The position numbers and the translations under genes are program-made. Below are positions 36,800 through 45,690 of a stretch of 64,000 nt of DNA, one piece after another (within the stretch, counting starts at the first letter, position 1; each line of letters begins with the position of its first letter). The notes under the pieces are model-generated. The model made no database searches and had not been told where the DNA came from. It was given only the letters and a program-made list of their open reading frames with translations. Source of the stretch: Martinezella rhizogenes (lineage in GTDB: Bacteria; Pseudomonadota; Alphaproteobacteria; Rhizobiales; Rhizobiaceae); contig NZ_SGNY01000009.1 of assembly GCF_007002745.1 (NCBI RefSeq), positions 124,001 through 188,000 on the forward strand, given 5' to 3'.

Positions 36800-37786
36800 A
36801 TGGCGAGAGGGTTCGTGACAGCCGAAGAGGTGGCAAAAAAGGCCGGGGTCTCGCGCTCCGCCGTCTCGCGCACCTTCACTCCCGGCGGGAGCGTTTCGAA
36901 GGTGGTGCGGCGCAAGGTGCTGAAAGCCGCGCAGGAACTTGGCTACCGCGTCAATCGTCTGGCGCAGGGCCTTAATAATGATCGCTCCAACCTCATCGGT
37001 GTCGTCGGCGCCAATCTGAGTTCGCCCTTCATTTCAAAGCAGCTTGATCTGCTCAGCATCGGCCTTCTGCGCCGCGGCCTGCAATGCCTGCTGCTGAATG
37101 CGGCGGATGCGCGCAAGGACATCGCGCCGCTGATCGAGCTTCTTTTCGAGTTCCGCGCCCAGGCGATCGTCGTTCTCTCCGGCGAACCGCCGGCTTCGAT
37201 CGTTGATGAATGCATCGCCAATGGCGTGCGCCTCATCCTCATCAACCAGCGTCTCGACCGCACTGACACCAATATGGTGCTGAGCGACGATTCCCACGGG
37301 GCCGACCTTGCCGCCATGCGGCTTGTGGCGGCCAAGTGCCGCAAGGTCGCGGTCATTTCCAGCGGCAGCCAGACCCCGGCGCAGCTGCGCCGCGCCGGCG
37401 CCTTCACCCAGCGCATGACCATCGAAGGCATCGAGGTCGTTCCCTGGTCCGGCGGACCAACGAGCTATGACAGCGGTTATCAGGCCGGTTGCGAATTGCT
37501 GGCCGACAAGGCGATCGATGGCGCATTCTGCGTGACCGATCTGCTGGCGCTCGGTTTCATGGACGCCGCACGTCTGGAAATGGGTCGCCGGGTGCCGGAA
37601 GATCTCTCGATCGTCGGTTTCGATGATATTCCGCAGGCCGGCTGGAAAAGCTATCAACTGACCACCGTTGCCCAATCCTTCGACGCGCTGACCGAGAAAG
37701 TCCTGACCGCACTCGACAGCGACCTGCCGGAAACCCGGCTTCAGGTCGTGCCCGTTTCCATGGTCGAGCGCATCACCGCGCGCTAA
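36800..37786 (+). CDS. LacI-family regulator of the triple-binding-protein operon
   Basis: A 328-residue LacI-type repressor: HTH in residues 5-30 (TAEEVAKKAGVSRSAVSRTF), hinge RRKVLKAAQELGYRVNRLAQGL, then the sugar-binding core starting LIGVVGANL. An aAGTTG... context gives only a modest ribosome site (GGGGGAG upstream). It diverges from the ABC/phosphatase operon across the operator region. Its last four bases overlap the convergent Na/Pi transporter gene. The effector is presumably the imported compound or its dephosphorylated product (inference). Confidence 0.92.
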   Translation: MARGFVTAEEVAKKAGVSRSAVSRTFTPGGSVSKVVRRKVLKAAQELGYRVNRLAQGLNNDRSNLIGVVGANLSSPFISKQLDLLSIGLLRRGLQCLLLNAADARKDIAPLIELLFEFRAQAIVVLSGEPPASIVDECIANGVRLILINQRLDRTDTNMVLSDDSHGADLAAMRLVAAKCRKVAVISSGSQTPAQLRRAGAFTQRMTIEGIEVVPWSGGPTSYDSGYQAGCELLADKAIDGAFCVTDLLALGFMDAARLEMGRRVPEDLSIVGFDDIPQAGWKSYQLTTVAQSFDALTEKVLTALDSDLPETRLQVVPVSMVERITAR

Positions 37787-39426
37787 CCAACCTGCTTGAT
37801 GCGGCTTTCGATCAGGAGGCCGCTTTCATCGAGGATCGGATGAGCAACGGCGGCGATATGGGCGTTGATGCGTTTGAGGTCGCGCAGCATGTCCAGATGC
37901 ACGGAGCTGGTCTGGATGCTATCGGCCCGGCCGTCGCGCAGGCGCTGCAGATGGCGCTCCGAAGACTGCTTTTCGAGGCGCCGCACATCTTCCTTCACTT
38001 CCACCAGCCGGCGGGCAAGATCAGCATTGCGGGTCGCGAAAACCGATTGGGCCATGCGGATATTATCCAGTGTGACGGCGAAAAGACGCTCCAGCTCATT
38101 CTTGCCGTCAGCAGAAAACTGCAGGCCAAGATCGATCTTCTTGGCGATTTCCGGACGGATGCCTTTCTCGATGATATCGCCGATATGTTCGAGATTGATG
38201 GCATATTCGACGATATCCATCGCGCGGCGCTGGTCTTTGCGGCAAAGCCCGTCATGCCCGACCTTCGAGACATAGACCTTGATGTCATGCTGAATACGGT
38301 CGACCCGGCCTTCCAGCGTGCTGATGTCGTTGAGTTTCGCGACGTCGCTATCGCGCATCGCCCCATTTGCCTGCCGCAGCATGCGCTCGATCAGGTCGCC
38401 GACCAGCAGCACCTCGCGGCTCGCACCGGCAAGTGCTGCAACCGGCTGATCGAGATCGTGACTGTCGAGATAGCTGTGGCTGCTTTCGCCTCCCTCTTTT
38501 TCCGGCAGCATTGCCTTCGTTACCCGCAAAAGCAGCGGCGAGAGCGGCCATGCGATGGCGGCAACAGCCAGATTGAAGAAAAGATGCGCATCAACAGCGA
38601 GATTGGCGTGCGAAAAGGGCGACATATCCAGAAGCACTGCGCCATATCCGGCAAGAGGCAGGGCCAGAAGACAGCCGATGGCCCTGACGATGAGGTTGCC
38701 GACAGTCACCCGCCGCGCCGCAATCGGCGCTTTCAGCGTTGCCAGCACCGGCGGCACCGCACCGCCGAGATTGGCACCGAGCACCAGCACGATGACAAGG
38801 CTCGTTTCGATGCCGCCACTTGCTGCGAGCGACAGGATGAGAACCACAATCGCCAGACTGGAAGATGCCAGTACCGCCAGGACGGCGGAGAAAATCAGCG
38901 CCACCGGCCAGGCATTGCCAAGCAATGAAATGAAGAGACCAAGCGCCGGAGATTGTCTGATCGGATCGGTCGCCGCGGAAAGAAGGTGCAGGGAAAGCAG
39001 CATCAGGCCGACGCCGGCAAGGGCCGCACCCGCTCCCTGCCGCTGCGCCGATTTTTCCCGTAGCAGGATGACGCCAGCGAGGATGAGCATCGGCGACAGC
39101 CAGCCGAGCCCGAGCGCGACAATCCACGCGGTCATCGCGGTGCCAACATTGGCCCCCAGCAGCACGATCTGCGCCATGGCCGGCGCGATAAGGTCTTTTT
39201 CAACGAAAGAAGCGACCATCAACGCGGTTGCGGTCGAACTCTGCAAGGCGATCGTCGCCACGAGACCGGCAACGAAGGAGCGAAAACCGCCCCGTGTGCC
39301 GGCTGCAAGACCGGTGCGAAGCCTGGCGCCAAATGCGCGCGACATACCGTCCTTGATCTGCGCAAGGCCGAAAAGCAGCAGCGCCACCGCGCCGAACAGA
39401 TTGATGCTGACAACGACCGATTCCAT
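37783..39426 (-). CDS. Na/Pi cotransporter-family protein with PhoU-like C-terminal domain
   Basis: A 547-residue protein. Residues 1-310 are the NptA/PF02690-type integral domain with the two inverted repeats that carry QSSTATALMV near residue 66 and GANLGGAVPPVLATLKAP near 215; the last 200 residues are helical and PhoU-like. Such proteins move phosphate with sodium, in either direction in vivo. ATG at 39426 has GAGGTGA upstream; the longer frame is not needed. As the last gene after three phosphatase genes, it could export or balance the phosphate they release. Confidence 0.9.
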   Translation of the reverse strand: MESVVVSINLFGAVALLLFGLAQIKDGMSRAFGARLRTGLAAGTRGGFRSFVAGLVATIALQSSTATALMVASFVEKDLIAPAMAQIVLLGANVGTAMTAWIVALGLGWLSPMLILAGVILLREKSAQRQGAGAALAGVGLMLLSLHLLSAATDPIRQSPALGLFISLLGNAWPVALIFSAVLAVLASSSLAIVVLILSLAASGGIETSLVIVLVLGANLGGAVPPVLATLKAPIAARRVTVGNLIVRAIGCLLALPLAGYGAVLLDMSPFSHANLAVDAHLFFNLAVAAIAWPLSPLLLRVTKAMLPEKEGGESSHSYLDSHDLDQPVAALAGASREVLLVGDLIERMLRQANGAMRDSDVAKLNDISTLEGRVDRIQHDIKVYVSKVGHDGLCRKDQRRAMDIVEYAINLEHIGDIIEKGIRPEIAKKIDLGLQFSADGKNELERLFAVTLDNIRMAQSVFATRNADLARRLVEVKEDVRRLEKQSSERHLQRLRDGRADSIQTSSVHLDMLRDLKRINAHIAAVAHPILDESGLLIESRIKQVG

Positions 39427-39505
39427 CGGATCACCTCGCTTGTCGTCCATGCCGCCGGTCTGCACTCCGGGCTGCGATGCGGCGGCCCGTTGCAAAACCT
39501 TCAGA

Positions 39506-41191
39506 TCAAACCGCTACGCGCTCATATCGTTGAGGGAGCTGAAGCGTGAGATCACGCGAACTGCCTTCAGCACGTTCCAGAAACAGGCCGAGCGCACCGA
39601 AGAAGATTTCGATAAAGCTTTGAACGGAACCGTCGTGGCAATCCGCCTCGCGGCCGAAGCGTTCCGCAAGTACCCGATAGAGCGAAAGCCGCTCTGGCTG
39701 GATATGCGGCAGGGCAAGACCCGCACCCTGACGCAGGCAATACCAATCGGCAATCAGCTCGAACATCGGCAATTCAGAAGCCAGCGCGAGACCGTCCGAT
39801 GTGGCTGTGCCCTTTTTTACAATCAGGCCAATAACATCCTGCACGGTTTTATCCGCAACGGCCGCTACCACCTCGGCCGGCCATTCCTTGATGAAATAAC
39901 GGTGCCTGATCAGCGCCCGTTTGTGGCCAAGCAGAAACTCACCGTAGTTACCCGCCGTAAATGCCCGGCCCTCATCTTCGCCGGCCAACACCATTTCCTG
40001 CGCATAGCCTCGGCAAATGCGGCTGTTGATCGGTAGAGCGTCCATCTCCACCGTCTCCACAGTGATTTCCTGCCGCGATGGGTGGACAACCTTGAAGGCG
40101 GGCGGAAAGGCCACCAGCGACGGCACGGCGATATTGGTGAGCGAATTCTCCCCTTCCTCGCGCCTTGTTACACCTTCCACATGCAGGTGCCCGCTGAAAT
40201 GGATGGCAAGCCCGGCGTCGCGCAGCGCATCCTCCACCGCTTTGCGCGGCGTGCGGCGCACGACATTGGTGTCGCCGAACAGCGCGCCCTCGGCACCGCT
40301 TGCGCCATCAAAAGGATCGAGCGCCGGATAGTGGGAAAAGCCAAGCAACGTTTTGCCGAGCGCCTCTGCCCTATGACGCACATCGGCAATCCAGTCGATG
40401 ATGAAGGGCTTGCAGCGCAAAAGCGCATTCCAGCCGCCGGAGGTGCTGTCGGTAAAAGCTGCTTCCTCACCATTTTCGAACACACCGTCGAGCGGTTCGA
40501 AAATATTGGCGTCGATCATCAGTAACCAGAGACCCGGCTCCGGCTCGACGAGATAGGAGGCGTCCATCAGCTGGTAGACATTGCGGCCATCGGGCGAGCG
40601 CACCTCGTATAGGCGGTCCTCCGCCAAGTCGGAGAGACCGAACGGCGTTTCCCAATGAATATAGTCCGGCTGGCGGAAATATCCGAAGCCCGCCATGGGG
40701 CCGAGGCCCGCTGGATAGCCCTCGCAATACATCCGGTCGCTGATGACAACCTTGTCTCCAGCCCGCCGTGCATCGCTCGAAACGGAAAGGCATCGGCCAT
40801 TTTCCGTCAGGAATTCCTTGCTATGGTGCCGGCCGCGCGGGCCAAAAATATCGTGGTTTCCGGGCAATGCATAAAAGGCGGTGCCATGGGCATCGCGATG
40901 CTGCTCCAGAATGCCCTTCAGCGTTTCGCTGGTCGCCCGCTGGCCGTCATCGGTATAGTCGCCCAGCAGCACCACATGGCGAATGCCGCGCTGCCGCACC
41001 TCTTCCAGCGCCGCATGCAATGCATCGGCGCTCTCGTTGAAAACCCGGGTGGATTCGCGCGTGTCCAACCAGCTGCGCATGGTAATGCGCTCACCATCAA
41101 TCTCGATGCCCGGAAATCCGAAATCGGCGGCGGTATCATGAAAATGCGCGTCGGCAATGACGGCAACGGAGGGAAGCGCACGTGTCAGCAT
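39506..41191 (-). CDS. Calcineurin-like metallophosphoesterase
   Basis: A 561-residue binuclear metallophosphoesterase without a signal peptide. Metal-binding blocks appear in order: DAHFHD near residue 13, GDYTDDG near 72, GNHDIFG near 105, and GHLHVEG near 328; an additional C-terminal helical domain of about 200 residues is unusual in length. Members cleave phosphodiesters such as glycerophosphodiesters or cyclic nucleotides. It overlaps the upstream CX5R phosphatase gene by seven bases. Together with its neighbours it suggests stepwise breakdown of a multiply phosphorylated or phosphodiester compound. Confidence 0.87.
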   Translation of the reverse strand: MLTRALPSVAVIADAHFHDTAADFGFPGIEIDGERITMRSWLDTRESTRVFNESADALHAALEEVRQRGIRHVVLLGDYTDDGQRATSETLKGILEQHRDAHGTAFYALPGNHDIFGPRGRHHSKEFLTENGRCLSVSSDARRAGDKVVISDRMYCEGYPAGLGPMAGFGYFRQPDYIHWETPFGLSDLAEDRLYEVRSPDGRNVYQLMDASYLVEPEPGLWLLMIDANIFEPLDGVFENGEEAAFTDSTSGGWNALLRCKPFIIDWIADVRHRAEALGKTLLGFSHYPALDPFDGASGAEGALFGDTNVVRRTPRKAVEDALRDAGLAIHFSGHLHVEGVTRREEGENSLTNIAVPSLVAFPPAFKVVHPSRQEITVETVEMDALPINSRICRGYAQEMVLAGEDEGRAFTAGNYGEFLLGHKRALIRHRYFIKEWPAEVVAAVADKTVQDVIGLIVKKGTATSDGLALASELPMFELIADWYCLRQGAGLALPHIQPERLSLYRVLAERFGREADCHDGSVQSFIEIFFGALGLFLERAEGSSRDLTLQLPQRYERVAV

Positions 41192-41793
41192 GATTGGGCG
41201 GTCTTTCTGCCTTCTACCATGTCGATCCAGTCGGAAGCACGGCGGGCGGCGGCATAAAGCATGGGTTTCGGCGTCTCGAACCATTCGTCGGGCCGCAATT
41301 CCCGCCTGGTGCGGATTACGGAAACCGCATCGTCAAGAGTGGGGTAAAGATGCGGCTGCTGCTTGTGGAGGAAAAGCGCCACCAGCGAGACCGAACGGCT
41401 GCGGCCACTGCGGCAGTTGACCAGCACATTGCCGCCATCTGGAAACGGATAGGTTTCGCGCTTCGGCATGGTCTGGCGCAGCGCGCCGTCAAGAATGTAA
41501 TAGGCCCCCAGCATCATCGTGTCGGGGCTGCCCTCCCCGTCGATCAGGCCAAGCTTGTAATAGCGGATATCGCCATAACCCACCGGGCGTCTGTCGCCCT
41601 CTTCCACCGCCGCCTGCACGAGATTGATGTCGAGGTTGACGGCGCAATTGACGACAGTGGTAATGCCATGCCGGCGCAGGAGCCCGAGATCGCTCGCACC
41701 ATCGCTGCCGCCGATGTAAAGCGCAGCATTATGCGGGCCGAGTCCTTCCGCAATCAGGCTGATTGCAGGCCGGGCATAAACGGGTCCATCCAT
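41185..41793 (-). CDS. CX5R (dual-specificity-type) phosphatase, copy 2
   Basis: A 202-residue paralogue of the enzyme at 28167-28793. The P-loop is VNCRSGRSRS (about residue 136), again with Asn in place of His before the catalytic Cys; ASDLGLLRRHGITTVVNCAVNL and IGEG-type acid loop LGLIDGEGSPDT are conserved. GGAGGAATGAC precedes the ATG at 41793; longer starts are possible in frame. It follows monophosphatase copy 2 by 55 bp, repeating the gene order of the first cluster. Confidence 0.85.
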   Translation of the reverse strand: MDGPVYARPAISLIAEGLGPHNAALYIGGSDGASDLGLLRRHGITTVVNCAVNLDINLVQAAVEEGDRRPVGYGDIRYYKLGLIDGEGSPDTMMLGAYYILDGALRQTMPKRETYPFPDGGNVLVNCRSGRSRSVSLVALFLHKQQPHLYPTLDDAVSVIRTRRELRPDEWFETPKPMLYAAARRASDWIDMVEGRKTAQSC

Positions 41794-41848
41794 GTCATTC
41801 CTCCACATGCGCCAAGCCGCCTTTTCAAGAGCTAAGCTTCGCCTAAAA

Positions 41849-42697
41849 TCAAGCCGATGCGACCCGCTGCCCACCGGATGGCTGCCGCTCGGCCAGAGGT
41901 ATGCTCGATGCCTCACTCACACCTTTGGCAACACCACCGGCTGCCGCCAGCACCGGCCCGCCATCCTCAAGACTACCGATTTCCAGGAAAGGGCAGACAT
42001 CGCCGCCAGCTTCGCTGACGAGTAGCAGCCCCGCAAGACAATCCCATGAATTCATATGCAATTCGAGATAGGCATCGGAGCGGCCATCAGCCACATAGGC
42101 AAGCGCCATGGCCCCTGAGCCGGCGCGGCGGACATTGGTGCCCATATCGAGCAGGTTCTTGACGACATCGAGATAGATGTCATTCGCCACGCGGGTCGAC
42201 CAGCCCATTTCGATCGACGCCGCATCGAAACGCTCCGTCTCCGACACCCGGATCGGCAAGCCGTTGCGCGTCGCGCCCTCCCCGCGACGGGCGAAATAAA
42301 GCTCGTCAAGGGCGGGATTATAGATCGCGCCAAGCTCGGTTCGCCCGTTTTCGACATACGCGATGGAGATGCAGAAATGTGGAATGCCGCGGGCGAAATT
42401 CGCAGTCCCGTCGATGGGATCCACCACCCAGACGCGCTCGCCAATCTCCCCGCCGCCTTCTTCTCCGAAAAAGCTGTCGTCAGGAAAACACGCTGCAATG
42501 GCGCCGCGAATATGCGCTTCGGAGGCAGCATCCGTCACGGTCAGAAAGTCCTGCGGCCCCTTCATCGAAAAGCTCCGCGTCGCTTCGCCCTGAAAGCCTT
42601 TCAGCACCAGTTCCCCGGCGGAAAGAATAACGCTGCGGCAGAGTTCGGCGCGAGCCGTCAATGTATCCGGATAAGGCATCGAGTCCATGCGCAACAA
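41849..42697 (-). CDS. Inositol-monophosphatase-family enzyme, copy 2
   Basis: A 282-residue cytoplasmic phosphatase with intact metal motifs: FFGEEGGGEIG near residue 77, VDPIDGTANFARGI near 94 and NSWDCLAGLLLVSEAGG near 222. It is distinct from copy 1 in sequence, so the duplication is old or the pair was assembled separately. The likely start is TTG at 42697, because AAGGGAAATGG stands just upstream; ATG at 42688 is the alternative. It is the first gene of the monophosphatase-CX5R-metallophosphoesterase-Na/Pi operon and has tandem operator-like sites before it. Confidence 0.88.
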   Translation of the reverse strand: MLRMDSMPYPDTLTARAELCRSVILSAGELVLKGFQGEATRSFSMKGPQDFLTVTDAASEAHIRGAIAACFPDDSFFGEEGGGEIGERVWVVDPIDGTANFARGIPHFCISIAYVENGRTELGAIYNPALDELYFARRGEGATRNGLPIRVSETERFDAASIEMGWSTRVANDIYLDVVKNLLDMGTNVRRAGSGAMALAYVADGRSDAYLELHMNSWDCLAGLLLVSEAGGDVCPFLEIGSLEDGGPVLAAAGGVAKGVSEASSIPLAERQPSGGQRVASA

Positions 42698-43027
42698 CCA
42701 TTTCCCTTAGAGTGAACGCGTGTTCATATTGCACACGTGTTCAATGTTTTCAAGCACGATTTTTGGAGGAATTGATTGTGTCGGATCGGACATGGCCAAT
42801 CCTGCCCGCGCAGGATATCCATCGCAATTGATGGCGCTGAATTAAACGCTTGTTCTGGATCACTCAAGACGTATCAGCGCACTTTGATCAATGCAAATGA
42901 TGTGTTGCGACAGACAATTGTGCACATCTCGAGGTTGATATGGTTTTCCCTCGATTAACCCTGTGTATTTTCAATGATGTAACTGTATTTATGTTATCAA
43001 CGCCGCTCTCTACTTGATGAGCGGCCA
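42698..43027. other. 330-bp divergent region before the GGDEF-EAL gene
   Basis: No gene is supported. The left part contains the tandem operators and promoter for the phosphatase operon (42713-42753); the right part (about 42840-43020) is AT-rich and presumably carries the promoter of the GGDEF-EAL gene, though no clear -35/-10 pair stands out. Confidence 0.55.
42713..42753 (-). promoter_or_regulatory. Tandem operator pair and promoter of the second phosphatase operon
   Basis: TGAACGCGTGTTCA (42713-42726) and TGCACACGTGTTCA (42730-42743) each match the palindrome TGAACACGTGTTCA at 12 or 13 of 14 positions. On the minus strand a TTGAAA -35 (42753-42748) is followed by site 2 and an AT-rich -10 (about 42728-42733), with site 1 at the predicted start. 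The even palindrome with central CG suggests a LacI-family protein, but no matching regulator gene is adjacent. Confidence 0.6.
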
Positions 43028-45004
43028 ATGAAAATACTAACTGCCAAACAAAAATTTCAAAATTTCATGTCTGTTCGATCTGACAATCCGGACTTGCTGA
43101 AAGCACAGTATCGCGCCTTCACACGGCAGATGCCGATGATGTATTTCATACTGCTTTCAAGTACATGGGCGCTGGCCATTACGCATATGCAACTGGCGCC
43201 GTTTTGGCTCACCATTGGAGTGCCCAGTCTTTTCACCCTTGGCTGCACGCTCCGGGTCGCATTCTGGTGGAAGACGCGCGGCATAGATCCGAAGCCGAAA
43301 ATGGCCCATGCGGCACTCCAGCGCACAAACCGCCTGGCGGTCGGCATCGCCATGGCATTCACGCTATGGTCTTTTTTGCTGGTGCCTTACGGGGACGCCT
43401 ATATGCAGTCTCACGTCGCCTTCTACATGGCGATCACGGTGATTTCCTGCATCTTCTGTCTGATGTATGTGCGCTCTGCCGCCTTCATTGTCACCCTCAT
43501 CGTCAACGGCGCGTTCATCGTCTTCTTTCTGGCATCACGGCAACCGACATTCATCGCCATTGCCATCAATGTTCTGCTGGTCTGCGCCGGCATGATGTCC
43601 ATCCTGTTGACCAACTACCGCAATTTCGAACGTATGGTCGTCTCGCAGCAGCGTACGGAAGCGCTGAGCAACGAGAACCTGCTGCTTGCCAATATGGACA
43701 GCCTGACGGAGCTGCCCAATCGCCGCGCTTTTTTCACCCATCTGGAAGTCGAGCTGGAAAAAGCCAGAGCCGCAGGAACCCGGCTGGCATTGGGCGTCAT
43801 CGATCTCGACGGCTTCAAGCCGGTCAACGACCTCTATGGACACTCCGTCGGCGACAGACTGCTGGTCAATGTCAGCAAACGCCTTACCGCCAATCTGAAA
43901 GCCAGCAGGGCGTTCCGGCTGGGCGGCGACGAATTTGCCATCGTTGCTCCGATCATACCCGATGATGCGCAGCTCGTTGCCAATGCCAATGCAATTTCAG
44001 AACAACTGAGAGCGCCCTATCATATGCCGGAGGGAACGGTGCATGTTTCCGCCTCGATGGGGATAGCCGTCTTTCCACATCTCGCCTCCACGCTGGAACA
44101 GCTTTTCGACAGGGCAGATTATGCCCTTTATCATGCCAAGAAGACCCGGCGCGGCGATGCCGTCCTGTTCGACGCGGAACACGAAAAGCAGATCAATATC
44201 GAAGCCCGCATCGAACATCTGCTCAAGCAGCGCGATATGGAAAACGAGCTTTCAGTGGTGTTCCAGCCAATCGTCGATATACACGATGGAGGAACCGACG
44301 GTTTTGAGGCCCTGGCGCGCTGGCATAGCCCGATCCTCGGGCACGTGCCGCCCACCCAATTCTTCTCCATTGCCGAGCGCGCCGGCATCGTTAGTTCGCT
44401 GACGCGACCGCTTCTCAAGAAGGCGCTCGCTTCCGCATCACAATGGCAGCCCTCCATCAGGCTGTCATTCAATCTCTCGGCCCATGATCTCAATTCCTGC
44501 GAAGGTGTGCTGTCCCTGATCGGCATCATCGAAAACAGCGGCTTCGATGCACGGCGTCTTGATCTCGAAATTACCGAAACGGCCTTTGCGCATGATTTCG
44601 AGCAGGTCAGGCAGTCGGTCGAAATGTTGCGGCGTCTCGGCTGCGGGATTTCTCTGGATGATTTTGGCACGGGTTATTCCAGCCTGACGCGGCTGCACGC
44701 CCTGCCTCTCACCAAGATCAAGATCGACCGCAGTTTCGTGACCGACCTGCACGAAAAGCCGGCGAGCTACAAGATCGTCAAATCGCTTCTCACCCTCAGC
44801 CGGGATATGGGACTGGAATGTGTGGTGGAAGGGGTCGAAACACCGGAAGAGCTTGCAGCCCTTGAAGGCCTCGGTGCCACGCTGGTGCAGGGCTATGTTT
44901 ATGCGCCGCCGCTGCGAGAAGAGGATGTCGATGAATTTCTTTCTGGACGCCGCGCGGCGACCCACAACAGCGCAGGAAAGTCACAAGCTGCCATTGCGAG
45001 TTGA
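43028..45004 (+). CDS. Membrane-bound GGDEF-EAL cyclic-di-GMP protein
   Basis: A 658-residue protein with about six membrane segments in residues 35-195, then a GGDEF domain (about 215-385) and an EAL domain (about 400-645). The cyclase motif RLGGDEFAIV is intact but the usual RxxD inhibitory site five residues upstream is missing (KAS in its place). The phosphodiesterase residues are all present: FEALARW, NLSAHDL, LEITETAF, DDFGTGYSSL, KIDRSFV and VEGVET. It may therefore make or degrade c-di-GMP; net activity cannot be told. No known sensor domain is recognised in the membrane part. Confidence 0.92.
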   Translation: MKILTAKQKFQNFMSVRSDNPDLLKAQYRAFTRQMPMMYFILLSSTWALAITHMQLAPFWLTIGVPSLFTLGCTLRVAFWWKTRGIDPKPKMAHAALQRTNRLAVGIAMAFTLWSFLLVPYGDAYMQSHVAFYMAITVISCIFCLMYVRSAAFIVTLIVNGAFIVFFLASRQPTFIAIAINVLLVCAGMMSILLTNYRNFERMVVSQQRTEALSNENLLLANMDSLTELPNRRAFFTHLEVELEKARAAGTRLALGVIDLDGFKPVNDLYGHSVGDRLLVNVSKRLTANLKASRAFRLGGDEFAIVAPIIPDDAQLVANANAISEQLRAPYHMPEGTVHVSASMGIAVFPHLASTLEQLFDRADYALYHAKKTRRGDAVLFDAEHEKQINIEARIEHLLKQRDMENELSVVFQPIVDIHDGGTDGFEALARWHSPILGHVPPTQFFSIAERAGIVSSLTRPLLKKALASASQWQPSIRLSFNLSAHDLNSCEGVLSLIGIIENSGFDARRLDLEITETAFAHDFEQVRQSVEMLRRLGCGISLDDFGTGYSSLTRLHALPLTKIKIDRSFVTDLHEKPASYKIVKSLLTLSRDMGLECVVEGVETPEELAALEGLGATLVQGYVYAPPLREEDVDEFLSGRRAATHNSAGKSQAAIAS

Positions 45005-45233
45005 CCTGATCGTAGAGGCAAACGGCCGCCCTTTTTCGGCCGGCAGGTAGAGGAGGACCAAGCGCCTCCTGCAGAAGGGCTGCCTGCTCTTCCAGTTGTT
45101 CGGACGGGCATCCGCCACGGACCCAACAATGTACCGATGAGAAATAACCTGCCTTTGCCCGCCGCAAAATTGGATGGAACGGTTTTGCAGTGCGGGAGTT
45201 TGTTTTGTGCAAACCAAGACAGGAGGAAGAACA

Positions 45234-45530
45234 ATGGATCACACCAATCACGTACGTCTGGTTGAAACGGAACTCACACCTTCGGTGCTCGAAGGAGCGA
45301 CCGTTTATGGTGCGGACGACCACAAGGTCGGCAAGGTTGACCATGTCCACGGCGTTGGAGCCGGCAGCACCGCGATCATCGATGTCGGCGGCTTCCTCGG
45401 CATCGGCGCAAAGCCCGTGGCCGTGCCGCTCAGCGATCTGGATTTCATGCGGGATGAGGACGGTGATGTCCACGCGGTTACGTCATGGACGAAGGACCAG
45501 TTGAAGGACATGCCCGAGCATCGTCACTAA
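45234..45530 (+). CDS. PRC-barrel domain protein
   Basis: A 98-residue cytoplasmic protein containing one PRC-barrel (about residues 12-85: LEGATVYGADDHKVGKVDHV, then GKP-type KPVAVPLSDLDF). Such proteins occur in RNA-processing RimM, photosynthetic reaction centres and many stress-related small proteins of Rhizobiales. AGGAGG precedes the ATG. A terminator follows, so it is a single-gene unit. Function is unknown. Confidence 0.85.
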   Translation: MDHTNHVRLVETELTPSVLEGATVYGADDHKVGKVDHVHGVGAGSTAIIDVGGFLGIGAKPVAVPLSDLDFMRDEDGDVHAVTSWTKDQLKDMPEHRH

Positions 45531-45554
45531 ATCCATCTCACCAGACTTCAGAAG

Positions 45555-45583
45555 CGCCCGGCCATTCGCCGGGCGTTCGTTTA
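45555..45583 (+). terminator. Intrinsic terminator of the PRC-barrel gene
   Basis: CGCCCGGC (45555-45562), loop CATTC, GCCGGGCG (45568-45575), then TTCGTTTA. It lies 25 bases after the stop codon. Confidence 0.8.
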
Positions 45584-45690
45584 TATGGGTCACTCCCTGC
45601 CCGCTTCCGCCGGCAAATGGAACGCTTGCGCATGTCAGGCATTTTCATTGCGCGCAATAATTGATTGCAAGGCATTCAAGGGGACAACAA

